This document shows, one piece after another, positions 21,790-33,634 of a stretch of DNA of 64,000 bases. The stretch is taken from assembly GCA_021399445.1 (NCBI GenBank), contig JAJTUQ010000001.1, forward strand, positions 3,968,001 to 4,032,000. Direction: 5' to 3'. The notes beneath the pieces are model-generated. The model was given only the letters and a program-made list of their open reading frames with translations. It did not search any database and was not told where the DNA came from. The stretch comes from Xylogone sp. PMI_703 (Eukaryota > Ascomycota > Leotiomycetes). Numbering within the stretch: the stretch's first letter is position 1; each line of letters opens with the position of its first letter. Both the position numbers and the translations under genes were made by a program.

Positions 21790-23737
21790 ATGTCGCAGTA
21801 CTATGTGTTGGAGATTTTCTTGTTATTTGTGGCTTTTTGTATCTATAAGCAAGTCAAAGAATGGGCTAGTTGGCGGGCACTGAAAAGATGGGGGAAGGAG
21901 AATGGATGTGAAGATGTTTTCACAATAAAGAATAACTGGCCTTGGGGTATAGATAGGTATTGGATCATGATTACTGGAATTGGAGGTAGGTTCCTTCTTT
22001 CCTATACTCTTGTGTTACAACCCGTGGTTCCAAGAATATTTTGGGTGTATGATTCATAAGAGTATTCATCATTACGTGTACAGATGTTTAGGCCGAGGGA
22101 ACCAGTTTTCTATCAATTTATTTAATCAAGTCAAGGCTTTCTGATATGACTAACGCCTTGTAGACCTCGACTTTCTTGAGGATATTGTCCGCGCGAGATA
22201 CATAGAGATGAAAACACATACCATGCGCACGCACCAGCCTTTCAATACCTCAACCATTTTTACTTCCTCTCCACTAAATATACAAGCCGTTCTGGCTACC
22301 AAGTTTGAAGATTATGCTTTCGGTCCAGCACGGAAAGAAAATTTGAGCGATGCCATAGGTAATGCTATCTTCACGGCTGAAGGTGCTGAATGGGGACATT
22401 TTCGAGCCCAGTTGAGGCCACAGTTTGCACGGAGCCAGGTCAGTGACCTTGACAGCGCGCAACGGCACCTCGATATTTTGTGGAAGGCATTACCAGCTGA
22501 GAATGATCTCTGGGTGGGCGGAAAAGACAAGGGCGTGGATCTTCTGCCCTTTTTATATCGCTTTACTATGGACGTGTCGACCGAATTCTTATTTGGTAGC
22601 TCTGTGGAAAGCCAGTCTCATATGATATCCGATGCTGGTGGGGCATCCGTTGGCGAAAAAGTAAAGGAGGATATGGAATTCTCTGAGGCTTTGGCATATA
22701 TGCAAGAATATATCGCATGGAGAGTACGTCTCAATTCCTTGTATTGGTTGGCGAGGTCGAAGAAATATCGCCAAGCAATAAAGACCATCAGAGCGTATGG
22801 AGACAAGTTTGTTAAGATTACACTAGAGAAGGAACAGAAGGCTGCTGATCCTCAGAGTGGAGGGAAAGAGAAGTTTGTACTTCTTGATGCCCTGGTAGCA
22901 GAGACAAGAGATCCGGTCGAGTTAAGAGATCAGAGTAAGCACAGCCGAATTGCAAGAGCTGATCACGCATTTCTCTCAAATGCAATGTTGCTGATGGAAA
23001 ATAGTCGTACATGTCCTCCTGGCAGGCCGAGATACAACTTCAGCTCTCCTCTGCTGGGTCTTCCTCCTCCTAGCCAAACACCCATCCGTCTTCGACCACC
23101 TCCGCGGTGAAATAATATCTACATTTGGAGAAGACTCCTCAATGCCAATGACGTTTGAATCCCTCAAGGCCTGCAAATTCCTCCAATACGTCATCTTTGA
23201 AACTCTTCGTCTTTATCCCCTCGTACCCGGAAATGGCCGCGTCGCTATCCGTGACACTGTTCTCCCCGAGGGTGGTGGTCCAGATCATAGCCAGCCGATC
23301 GCCCTTCGTAAAGGTGAAGCTGTTATGTTCTCGATATATGTGTCACAGAGGAGGCATGATCTCTGGGGCGAAGATGCAGATGAATTCAAACCAGAGAGGT
23401 GGGAAGGTCGGAAGCTGGGATGGGATTTTGTGCCATTCAGCGGCGGCCCGAGAATCTGTTTGGGACGTGAGTTGCTTTTCCCACTATTAGCTCTTTTTGC
23501 TACTTGCTACAATTTTAGAAGTCTAGTCCACTGACATGTGGCTCAATTGCAGAGCAATACGCACTTAATGAAGCCGGGTTTGTAGTCGCCAGGTTTTTAC
23601 AGCGTTACGATAAGCTGGAGTATTTAGGCCCTGAAGGTCGGATTGCGAAGAGAATGGGTCTTACAGTGTCACCAAAGGATGGAGTTAAGGTCAGATTACA
23701 CAGGGCGGAAAGCTCCTTTCGTAGGGTTATAGGGTAA
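21790..23737 (+). CDS. Cytochrome P450 of the CYP52 (alkane/fatty-acid omega-hydroxylase) type
   Basis: Four exons, 21790-21985, 22164-22934, 23005-23466 and 23553-23737, give 537 residues with closing phases. An N-terminal membrane anchor (LEIFLLFVAFCIY) places it in the ER. The I-helix oxygen-binding motif AGRDTTS is at about 329-335, ExxR (ETLR) at 388-391, the PERF-like KPERW follows, and the haem loop FVPFSGGPRICLG has the cysteine ligand at about 474. The pattern GRDTTSALLCW and the haem loop match CYP52/538/539-type monooxygenases, which hydroxylate fatty acids or n-alkanes at the terminal carbon. The apparent frame break near 22935 is the second intron (gtaagc...aaatag), not a mutation. 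The first intron is long (178 bp) for this genome, so its boundaries are the least certain. The gene is convergent with the TPA1-type gene, whose 3' end is 249 bp away. Confidence 0.93.
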
Positions 23738-23986
23738 GTTGCGAGTCAGTCTAATCTAAAGCGATAGGGTAGAGGTGCACAGGACATCGCCGCTCTCCAA
23801 TATTAACGGTAATACTAAACTATTTATGAAGCTGAAAACATTACTGTCTATATATATGATGCGAGGATATCCAATCAATCACTCGAAGCTCCTGGAAGTA
23901 CTGATCTCCCGGACCCAAATAGTATATTCTCGCAGTCCAGTTCCTTTGCAGTAAAGCGAGAATTCCGGAAGAGAACAAAAACAAGT

Positions 23987-26077
23987 TTAATCAGAATCAC
24001 TATCCTCGGAATCTGAAAAGCCATTGAACTCTTCCTCCTCCTCACTACTCCCTAACTGCGCTGCGTCTAATCCCTCTGCATCCCCATTTTCTTCACCCTC
24101 TCCATCTTGATCGCCATCATCATCACCAAGATCCTTAACCCCAAACGAACCAGTAACATCCCATCTATCACCCTTCGCTTTCCGACTGACGTACTTGACA
24201 AACTTGAGTACCCCGCTGTCTCGCAAGACAATACTCATAGTGTTCCACGACGCCGGCATCGTGAACAAGGTATTATCATCATCGGGATCTGTAGAAGCCT
24301 TGTAGATTGCCGCATCTTCATCATCTTCATCATCGCCGGCCATATATACTTCGTGACCACCAACGCCATTTTCGTCTTCGTCATCATCGTCCTTATTGTT
24401 AACGTCGTTTGCTGCTTTCTTGCCATTGCTTGATTTAGCAGGTGCCTTTCCGTTTGTTTCACTGTTTGATCCCTCAGCCTCTACCTCTTCCTCTTCGTCA
24501 TCTTCGTCATCAAGGCCCCAGCCAGGCGTGGGCGTTAATCCCAGACTAATCTCTAGCCTTGGTTTCCCAACGTGGTTAGTTGCCAGGGAGTAATCTAACC
24601 CACGCCGAAACCTTCTTGCCATGATGTTGTAATTTTCAATCTCACATCCAGTAGCTACTTCAAGCCATAATCGAAATTGTCGACTAGGCAAGAACTCCTC
24701 AATTAGTTCTTTGATGGGATTGTGCTCCTCAGGGGCTTTACCATTGCTCTTAGTAATGGTCTCCCCATCCATAGGTTGTTGGTATAGGAACCGATGCTTA
24801 TGCGGCGGCTTGGCCACCTTCCAAGAGGTCTGGTTTTCAACTTCATCGGAGCTCTCAGGTAAGGAGAGCTTCTCTTGGGTTTCAACATACTCGCGTGCTC
24901 TTGCAGCGAATTTCTTAGACAGAAGATTGCCGAGAGTAACGCTTGACTCTTCCATGAAACGATCGGAGACTTCTTCCAGGGTATCGGGTGTTAAGTAATC
25001 TGGAGCCATATATTTTAGAAGGAAATCGAGATCAGCTTCGTTAAGTTCTCTTTCTTGACTGGATTCTGAGGATTCTTCGATTGTGTGGATTAGTGGCTTT
25101 GGGAAATCGTATTTATCTGGATTGCCTTGCAGTTGTTTCAGACTGCTGTTGACCCCCCATCTCTCTTCTTCGCCTTCTATGTAACCTTCTTCACCTATCT
25201 GGGGGATATGGAACCAGCCACTGATAGCCATCCTAATTCTGCCACCATCCTTTTCTAATTGCTCCTTGGTCTCTGCATGGTACACTTCTTCAACATCGTG
25301 GAAGCTCTCACCCGGCTGTACGGCAAAGAAACTAAGCTGATTCCACGCAGGTGGGATTATTTTCGCGACATCGGGACTTGGAGTAACAGTCTTCATCCCT
25401 TCGTCCTCCAATGTCTTTGTCGGGAACAGTCTCAATGCCCCACCCCACTCCTCTTTCCAAGGGATATCTGGGTCTGTTAAATAGAGAATATAGCTGATCC
25501 TACGGCTACCGATAACGTCATCATGGCATAGCAGATGGCATCCCGGTGTGTAGACATTAATAGCCATATCTGTTTTTCTTCCACTCAACTCTCCCGAGCC
25601 CGTGATCGCAGCAGCATACTTTCGGAATTCTGAGGAATATAAGGAATCTCGAAGTCTGAGTAGAGAAGGAAGTTTTTCCAAAGCGCCGTCGTCTAAGCCA
25701 TCAAGATTGGCAAGGTCACCAGACTGATGAATTCGATAGATATCGGTTTCTTTTGGCGTAAAAGAGACATGCTCGCGGATTTCGTTGCGGACAGAACGCA
25801 GCAAGTCATCATTGATGAGAGAGCCAATCACACAGTGTTTGTATGGCTCTGATTGAGTATATTCGTCGGTATATTTTTGGAGGACATCCGGGGCGAAAAG
25901 TCCTTTGCGGAAGCTCTTCTGAACTTCTTCCTCCGAGAGATCTGCGAGAGCTAATCAGCAAGGCTTAAGCCTGAGCAAAGTGCAATTGGATAAAATACCG
26001 GTCTTGGGCCTCTTTCTCAAAGCGCTTTTAAGGTTTTTAGCATTTGGGCTATCTTCAGCTTTGCGCTTGACCGTCAT
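23987..26077 (-). CDS. TPA1/OFD1-type 2-oxoglutarate- and iron-dependent prolyl hydroxylase
   Basis: Two exons, 26077-25999 and 25941-23987, give 677 residues. The first exon (MTVKRKAEDSPNAKNLKSAL) carries a likely nuclear-localising basic stretch. The dioxygenase domain holds the iron ligands in CHLLCHDDVIG (H166, D168) and GESFHDVEEVYH (H241), and the 2-oxoglutarate arginine in RIRMAISGWFH (R263). A second, catalytically inactive double-stranded beta-helix domain follows, as in yeast Tpa1, and a very acidic Asp/Glu tail ends the protein, interrupted by a long acidic linker near residues 530-590. The family 3,4-dihydroxylates a proline in ribosomal protein Rps23 and affects termination accuracy; in fission yeast Ofd1 also controls the sterol/oxygen regulator Sre1. 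It shares a 573-bp divergent promoter with the class V aminotransferase. Confidence 0.93.
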
Positions 26078-26650
26078 TTGGACTAAATTGAAAAGAAACA
26101 ATCGAAGAAAATACAAGGAGGGTGGGAAAGCAGGCCATTATCCTAAGAAATTTGTGTCGCAAACCGAATTCTGCTGCGGCCCACCGCCTCTAGAGTCTTT
26201 CCTCGTACCACTCAGCATGACGCCAGAAGCGCCCCGCAACGACCATGAAATAGGGGGGTGCGTCAAACCATACTGCTAATGCCGCTCACTGGCGCGTTCA
26301 TGAAATGTCATCTGCTCAAATTATGCATCTAGGCGCCGGTGCGATCCATCGAATGCTTTTTGTATATTTTCTTCAGCAGAAACACAGTTTTAAGTAGTGC
26401 GGGACATGACGACGGACGGATTATATATAGGATTCATTGGGGTTGGCCTTGCGACGCCCTTGGCATATCTCGATTGTCAATTCCTACTGTCGCTATTTCT
26501 TAATTTGGAAGTTGGATGGTTACGCCCACTTCTGTACCGAGACCAAGTAACCTAGTTTTTCTCATATATATTCTAGATGCTCAGATATCTCGCATCCTCG
26601 AACTTTTCATCTTCTACAATTAACCTATCATTCTCTTCCAATATATAATT
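26078..26650. promoter_or_regulatory. Divergent promoter region between TPA1-type and aminotransferase genes
   Basis: The 573-bp interval between two start codons must contain both promoters. AT-rich TATA-like stretches (tatata near 26422 and tatatataat near 26641) lie toward the aminotransferase side. I see no named operator. Confidence 0.5.
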
Positions 26651-28162
26651 ATGAGCTCCTTCGATGTTACTGCTGCCAGAGGGCAGTTTCCCGCACTGAG
26701 ACAGAGCCAGGTGTACTTTGATAATGCTGGAGGAAGTCAGACTCTAGGCACCGTGATTGAGGCGCAAGTAACCCGACCATGCTCTCGGTTTAAATCTAAC
26801 ACCCCCTAAAGCATCCGTGATTACCTTTCAGGAACAAATGTCCAGCTAGGTGCCACCTACAACGTAGGCAAGCTGTCCACAACAAAGTATGACGAGGGCT
26901 ATGCAGCCGCCGCAAAATACATCAACGCTTCTGCAGACGAAATAGGTAAGCATTTCTGATTAGACCAAACCTATAGTTTATATAAACAATAGTCAAAGCT
27001 TCTATTTACAACTGAAACTGCGTAGTTCTCGGAGCATCAACAACTCAACTCTTTCGTAACCTATCGTACTCTCTCGAGTTCCCCGCTGGCTCAGAGCTCG
27101 TGGTCTCGGCAATAGACCATGAAGCTAATATCGCCTCCTGGGTTTCTCTTGCTGCACGCCAGAACCTTACCATAAAGTGGTGGAAACCCAAAACCAGAGA
27201 AAACCCAAAGCTTCAAGCTGAAGATTTGAAAGAACTCTTATCTGAGAAGACGAAGCTTGTCACGTGTACACATGCCAGCAATATCCTAGGGACAATCCAC
27301 GATATCAAGGCTATTGCTGCCGTTGTACACACAGTACCGGGTGCTCTGCTATGCGTTGATGCTGTTGCTTATGCACCGCATAGGAGAATTGATGTGAAGG
27401 ATCTTGATGTGGATTTTTATGCTTTTTCATGGTATAAGGTAAGTCGTTAGACAAACATGTCTTATCACATGCATTTAGCCTTTCTATGATACTCTTCATT
27501 CTATACTCAGGAACTGTATCTTTATTTATTCAATCTCTCACAGTACTCTCTAGGTCTATGGTCCACATATTTCCATGCTCTACGCCAGCCCTGCAGGACT
27601 TTCCCAAGTCCATAGTCTCGGTCACTACTTTAACCCCTCTGCTACACTCTCTCAGAAACTCGGTCTTGCAGGCTCGTCATATGAATTAGTCGCTGCTATG
27701 CCTGCTATTCTCTCATACTTACCACCGTCTGATCTTGCTCGTTGGGCTTCTATTCAAAAACAAGAGGAAGCACTCCAAGGGGCAGTATTAGACTATCTCA
27801 ATTCGCGCCCTGATGTAACTATTTGTGGTGAGAAAGATGCAGATGGAAACAAACGTGTTAGCACGATTAGCTTCGTGATCAATGGCAAGAAGAGTCAGGA
27901 TGTAGTTGAAAGTGTAGATAAGTTAAGTGAGGGAAATATGGGGATCAGATGGGGAGCGTTTTATAGTAACAGGTTGGTTGAGCAAGTGTTGGGATTGGAT
28001 GGATACGACGGAATTATAAGAGTCAGTATGGTGCATTACAATACTTGTAAGTTGATCCTGATCTAGGAAGTAAAGGGCAATGAAATGTACTCAAGCTAAT
28101 GTGCTGCAGTGGACGAAGTTAAACAGTTACTAGCGCTTTTCGACCAAGTATTGGGTAAATAA
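26651..28162 (+). CDS. PLP-dependent class V aminotransferase / cysteine desulfurase-like protein
   Basis: Five exons, 26651-26763, 26812-26945, 27026-27438, 27554-28046 and 28110-28162, give 401 residues. The first intron appears to use a GC donor (gcaagt...aaag, 48 bp). This is the only choice I found that keeps phase and yields VIEAIRDYLSGTN. The fold-type I features are YFDNAGGSQ near the N-terminus, GASTTQLFRNL, the PLP-contacting DAVAYAPH, and the Schiff-base lysine K220 in FSWYKVYGPH. The layout fits the SufS/CsdA-like group of fungal proteins of unknown substrate. A conserved active-site cysteine for sulfur transfer is not obvious, so true cysteine desulfurase activity is not implied. 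It is probably cytosolic, since no targeting peptide is seen. Confidence 0.9.
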
Positions 28163-28750
28163 ATGTAGCCAGAAGTTTTAGAGCAACATACAAATGATCT
28201 ATTCCCATCCTATCCTTCTAATCAAGAAGAGAAGTTTAAAACTACGTAGCCATTTATAAGCACGTAGATAGACGTGCCATATCATATTCTTCTACCCCCC
28301 TCATACTGCACATGATTTTGTTACTCGAATCCAAAGCTATTTGCTCTTGTTGTGAAAGTACCCCATAGTAAAGCTTCTTCATACCTAATTCCTGTGCCTA
28401 ATTTTGCTTTGACTGCTCAAAGACTGTAGGATCATAGAGTTGAGACTCTCCATCTAGATAATCTTTATAATTTTGTTTTGCACTTCAACCGAACATAGAC
28501 AAATAACCACCAAAAAAAAAAATGGACTGTGAAACTATACGCCATCTATGCTCCATGCCCCATGCTCCGTCTAACTCCCATGCGATATTCAAAACCCAAA
28601 AACAGAGACTCCTGCTCATCATAATTCCTATAAAGAAACCCAGCACCCCTCCGATGCCAAAACGCCGTCGTTGAATCATGTAAATCATTAAAGTATAAGT
28701 GGATCAGGACTTAATGGTGTCAGCAGTCGCACAGGCCATTTAGAAAGATA
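28163..28750. other. Convergent 3' flanks, no gene
   Basis: Interval between the 3' ends of the aminotransferase (plus) and the conserved hypothetical gene (minus). It is AT-rich and includes a run of A at about 28513-28522. Nothing else is seen. Confidence 0.6.
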
Positions 28751-29659
28751 TCATCGCTTCCCAGCCTTCTTGGGCTTCTCAATTCGGTCCTTTCCGGGCG
28801 TATATGGCGCAGCCAGTACGGCCTCCGAAAGTCTCCGCGGCCCCTCTCCGAATACCAGTGTTCCATCCGGACCGGGCTTCGCAGGAACACCATCGGTAGG
28901 TTTGGCCTGTTGATCCGCATGCAACTTATCCAACGAGTCACCGATAATAGCGTATTGCGTCCAATTGATAGGTGGGCACCTCACGATATTTTGAGGTGTA
29001 GGAATCACCGGCCACGCAGTAGTTGATTCCTCCAGGGTGGCGGGCATCGATGAGCCAGGTATGCGCGACCCTCCATTCCCATTATTGTAAGCACCACCTG
29101 CATCTTCCTCATCGTCCTCGTCATCCTCATCCATAGCGGACGGAGAAAACAGAGGGTCAGACCTCGTCTTGACCTTCCCGGCCGCCAGCGCCCTTGCAAA
29201 CCCTTCCGGATCCTCCATGGCACGTTCCTTGATGCGCTGCAGGTTCTGGATATCGCCGACAGCTTTGCGCTGCTGGATCTGCAGAATGGATATAGCCGAT
29301 TTAAGCGCCAAGGCATCTGGGTTCGAGTCAAAGGATATGCGCTCTAAAGGGGGCTGCGGCATGGATGTCTGGTTAGGTTGGGAATGAGAGTATATTCGAG
29401 TTAGTTGAGTGGTGCTGGTAGTTAAGGCGCTGCTGCCATCTTGCGCGCGGGGAGAGGTTGAGGTTGATGCGGCTGTGGGGAGGCGCGCGGGTCCCAGAGT
29501 TGGTGTTATGGGTGAATAAGGAGGTTGCACAGGCGAAGAAGACCGCGAGTGGCTGCCGGTATTTGACCGACCATTTGGAGGAGTAGTTGTTACTTGTGAT
29601 CCTGCTGCTGGTGTTCCTGTTGCTGCGGACGGCGCTGTGTTGACCGTGAGTGCGGGCAT
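28751..29659 (-). CDS. Conserved hypothetical fungal protein
   Basis: Single exon of 302 residues when the ATG at 29659 (MPALTVNTAPSA) is used. The frame continues 65 codons further upstream, but that part is Phe/Leu/Pro-rich and looks like untranslated leader. The first 130 residues are Ser/Thr/Pro-rich and disordered. A helical, probably coiled-coil segment follows (NPDALALKSAISILQIQQRK to about RIKERAMEDPEGFA). Then come an acidic run (DEDDEDDEED) and a compact conserved-looking block with NIVRCPPINWTQYAIIGDSL and DKLHADQQ, ending in a basic tail (KPKKAGKR). The layout suggests a nuclear, possibly chromatin- or transcription-associated protein. I do not recognise a named family. Confidence 0.8.
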   Translation of the reverse strand: MPALTVNTAPSAATGTPAAGSQVTTTPPNGRSNTGSHSRSSSPVQPPYSPITPTLGPARLPTAASTSTSPRAQDGSSALTTSTTQLTRIYSHSQPNQTSMPQPPLERISFDSNPDALALKSAISILQIQQRKAVGDIQNLQRIKERAMEDPEGFARALAAGKVKTRSDPLFSPSAMDEDDEDDEEDAGGAYNNGNGGSRIPGSSMPATLEESTTAWPVIPTPQNIVRCPPINWTQYAIIGDSLDKLHADQQAKPTDGVPAKPGPDGTLVFGEGPRRLSEAVLAAPYTPGKDRIEKPKKAGKR

Positions 29660-32312
29660 TTTTTGGTGGAGGGGGAATAAAGGGACTGAGAGTTGAGAAG
29701 ACGGGAGAAACACATGAATGCTGAGGATTTGGTTCGATAAGGCGAGATAAGGGAAATTATTTCTCCGAGGCGGGGAAGGATTGCCGCTCCGATTTGTCGG
29801 TAAAAGCAGCGTCATTTTGTGCAGCTTATTAATAGAGTTTTTCCCTTTTCTCATTCATAGTCCAATGAGTTGTTGCCTTGTCTAGTTGGATCAATGCACT
29901 CGACTTCTAACTTAACAGCCTTTGAATGTTATATAATCAGTGCCTATTGATGCTTTTCAATGTTCTCGTAAGATACGAGGGCCTATTACAAGTTAAAGGT
30001 CTGGTCTATGTCTGATGAGCATAGAACAGAAAGTTTCTAATGCTACTGCAAAGATTTTCCTGCACGCCCATTCTAGTTTTGATGCTCCCCATTGCTCGAC
30101 CACCTGATATTGATTACCACGATTGCGTATTGGAAGTTACGATCTTGAGTTATGCATCTGTGGCGGCTCACTACATAATGTACATTGAAGATAGGTGAGT
30201 TACTTCGGCCAGTATTAGTAATTACGGAGGACTCAAATCTTTTTCAGAGAAATAACAAATGACATTCGATTAATTCCGAGTCCTACAAAGTTATGATTTT
30301 ATAGTCAATCTCAAACTATCGGCCTCAGAAGTATTGTCGTTACAGACTTACTCAGTAGTATCTGAGGGGTAATAGACTAGACAAAAAGGCTATAGCAGGA
30401 GTATGATACCAGACGTGCCTATAATTTCATCAAAAGTTCAGCTCTCGAGACCGGTTTTTTAGGAGTTTCAAGTTCTCCTGCCGTTACGACTTCATTTTCA
30501 GAGCTTTTCTTGGAGCTTGATAAGGCCGACGAACCTACGAGTATGAAAAGTTGTAATTAAGGATTGCTAAAAACATCAGCAATCGTACACTAATCTCGTT
30601 ACTATTAAAGAAGAAAGAAGTACTGTAATGCCATCTATAGGTGAGCTATAGCATCAATTTGTATCGTTGATATATAAGTACGCATGGTGCCATTACCACG
30701 AGGGATTACGAACCGTGGTAGACAAGACACTTATTATGAACATGATTCGCCGATTTCAATACTTCTCTAATTAATATATTGTTATAGAACAACCAGGTAC
30801 TGTCATCTTTGATGCCGTTTCAAGATACTTAGAACCTTTTTCGTGGAGTTTGTAAAGATTATTTGCGTAGAACTTTCTCGACAGTGACTAAAGTATAGAA
30901 TAACGGATGGCGCCTGGTGAAACTGAGCTATCGTGCTAGCCAAAAAGGTATAATGGTATAACCTATCGAAGCAATATCTGTACCGGCGTTCATATTCTAG
31001 ATAAGGCTAGCCTATGGGTGGCGCAACTTCTTGGGTGGTTAGATGCATCATAGGCCCGGGGAGGCTCCGGCCGTTAGCCGCCGTTTACTCCCGCCATTAC
31101 TACGGGTCTGTACAGTAGTGGGTGTACGTGAGTTTCTCCAGGAAAATGATAATCCTTCCAACCAGCCGACTATTCTAGTTAGCGATTCAACATATTAGCT
31201 AGCAGGGCTACAGCAGTTGTACTGTTTTATGGCTGCTATGTCGTGAAAAGAGCATTTCTCTCGAAACAATGTGTGTGCCTAGCCCCATCTACTGTTGCTA
31301 ATCTCGCACTCATACTTTGTGCTCCGCAAACACTCAAATGCCGTTTAGCATAAATATGGGGAAGACGGGCGATAAGGACACCATCAGTCAAAGATTCAAA
31401 CCCCGACCCCTCTTTTGCCGAAAATTGCGCGGTAGAGGTCGGCAACAGCATGTCATTTTATGCACAGTATAACTTGATTTCCTAACAGAATAAGTCGTTC
31501 AACAATTATGATTACGCTTATTTGTGAACGAGGAATACTGGGATGCTATAGATATTTAATAATTTGATTTCATTAGTAAATCATTTGAGGTGTTGCCTAC
31601 TTTGCAATTACTCGTGGGGCTGCTGGGCGGTTAGAACTGTCATACAACGTGCCGCTACTTTAGTTGGCGTTATTTCTAAGCAGTCTGCAAGTAGCTTATT
31701 CACAAACAAGATAGATCAGCATAGGAAACCAGACAAACCCACTCCAAATATTTAAAAGCTCAGCCAGGAATAACGGTCTCTCTCGCTCTCCCTAGAGTAA
31801 GTTATGTGACTCTGGGCTCATATGAGTATATGTTGAGAGGCTACAAGAAGATGCAAATGTGCAGAGACGAGCTTGTAGTTCATGGAGGATCGGAGCAAAT
31901 CCCGTCCTGCAACACAGATCCCGTTTGATAAGGTCCAAGTTGATATCACCACCCGTATAAATTGGAGCTGTGGATATATCTCGGAATGTAAATACTAAAA
32001 AATTACTACATTTTCATGTCAATTATCCCAGCTTCACTCAATTGAGCTATTTCTTTAGAAGTAAATTCGGGCTTCGGTATCTCGGCCCCATATAATGAGA
32101 AGAATCATGATGCGGCCTTGGGAACACTGCATGCTTACCACCTAGTATTCTGAAAGCATCATACGATTAAGTGAGGGGTTGAAAGATAAGGAGTAGTTGT
32201 AAAAGTTGTTTTATATAAGGATTATCTTGGTGCTCTTTCGAATGTGCACCTCGAACATAATCTCCTCAGAATATCTACACAGAAGCGTTATCATCGTCGT
32301 CAAAGGATCAAC
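29660..32312. other. AT-rich gene-free region at the left end of the accessory island
   Basis: About 2.65 kb with stops in all frames and only short ORFs. A short GC-rich patch (about 31055-31110) stands out against the AT-rich background. The TATA box of the cyanide hydratase gene lies at its right end. No tRNA fold could be completed, including around 31380-31400. Confidence 0.5.
32212..32218 (+). promoter_or_regulatory. TATA box of the cyanide hydratase gene
   Basis: TATATAA lies 95 bp upstream of the ATG at 32313, a normal core-promoter distance. The assignment is by position and sequence only. Confidence 0.55.
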
Positions 32313-33634
32313 ATGCCTGCTACAATCAGAAAATATAAGGCCGCAGCCGTTAACGCAGAACCTGGATGGTTTAATCTCGAGCTCTCAGTTCAAAAGACGA
32401 TCGATTACATCAACGAAGCTGGCCAAGCTGGTTGTAAGCTGATTGCTTTCCCAGAACTCTGTAAGCGTCATAGCAAAGAAGTCTTTCCACTCTAGCTTAT
32501 GTTACATATAGGGATTCCTGGATACCCGTACTGGCAATGGAAGGTCACGTATCAAGAGAGCCTTCCTCTTCTCAAGAAGTACAGAGAAAACAGCCTTCCC
32601 TCTGATTCTGACGAAATGCGCCGTATACGTGAGGCAGCTAGAGCCAACAAAATCTTTGTATCACTTGGCTACTCCGAGCTCGATTTAGCTAGCCTTTACA
32701 CAACTCAGGTTATGATATCTCCCACTGGCGATATTATCAATCACCGCCGCAAGATAAAGGCTACCCACGTTGAACGTCTTGTATTCGGCGATGGAACTGG
32801 TGATACTACCGAATCTGTCGTCGATACTGAGATTGGCCGGATTGGTCACCTGAATTGCTGGGAGAATATGAATCCCTTCTTGAAGTCTTATGCGGTGTCC
32901 CTTGGAGAGCAGGTCCACGTTGCGGCATGGCCATTATACCCTGATGCAACAACGTTGAAGTATCCTGACCCATATACTAACATTAGTGATGCCAACTCTG
33001 ATGTAAGTGCACTCTCTACATGCAGTTTTTAATAGAAGATGACTTATGATGTATCTAGATTGTGACTCCAGCATATGCTATCGAGACAGCCACATTCACC
33101 TTGGCTCCTTTCCAGACTATCTCCGCCGAAGGCATCAAGCTCAATACTCCCCCTGGAAGAGAGCTTGAGGACCCTTCTATCTACAATGGCCATGCCAGGA
33201 TCTTTGGCCCGGACGGACAAAATCTTGTTCCTCATCCAGCCAAAGACTTCAACGGTCTTCTTTTCGTTGATGTATGATATCAAAACATACTATTATATAA
33301 TCACGCCTCTTGAAGACTAACTTAAAGTTATAGATTGATCTAGATGAGGCACACTTGAGCAAAGCCTTGAACGATTTCGTAAGTGGCTCTATGACTGTCA
33401 GTCATTTCTTGTTAGACTCTAGTAATATTAATTTAATGGATGAAACAGGGTGGCCATTACATGCGACCTGATCTGATCCGCCTTCTCGTCGATACTGACC
33501 GAAAGGATTTAGTAGTGCGCGAGGACAAGCAAAAGGGTGGCATTAAGATTGTGAAGACTGTGGATAGAGTCGGACTATCTATTCCACTGGCTACTCTTGA
33601 ACATGAGGAGAGTACTAGAGCTTCTAGTACCTAG
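32313..33634 (+). CDS. Cyanide hydratase (formamide hydro-lyase), nitrilase superfamily
   Basis: Five exons, 32313-32460, 32512-33002, 33059-33271, 33334-33378 and 33449-33634, give 360 residues, the usual length of fungal cyanide hydratases. The catalytic triad is E48 (LIAFPEL), K130 (NHRRKIK) and C165 ([11 protein letters not shown]). The family-typical stretches [30 protein letters not shown] and [15 protein letters not shown] are all present. The enzyme converts HCN to formamide and assembles into spiral homo-oligomers in the cytosol. The family is typical of fungi living on cyanogenic plants. A related nitrilase lies 7 kb downstream on the same strand. Against a general aliphatic nitrilase, the extended similarity of the C-terminal third ([20 protein letters not shown]) favours cyanide hydratase, but activity needs assay. 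Confidence 0.92.

Noticed and set aside
22935..23004. Apparent frameshift in the P450 before the I-helix
   Set aside because: A 70-bp intron (gtaagc...aaatag) restores the AGRDTTS motif in frame, so the gene is intact.
31376..31440. tRNA-like GATTCAAACCCCGACCCC sequence
   Set aside because: No matching D-arm, anticodon stem or acceptor stem could be completed on either strand.
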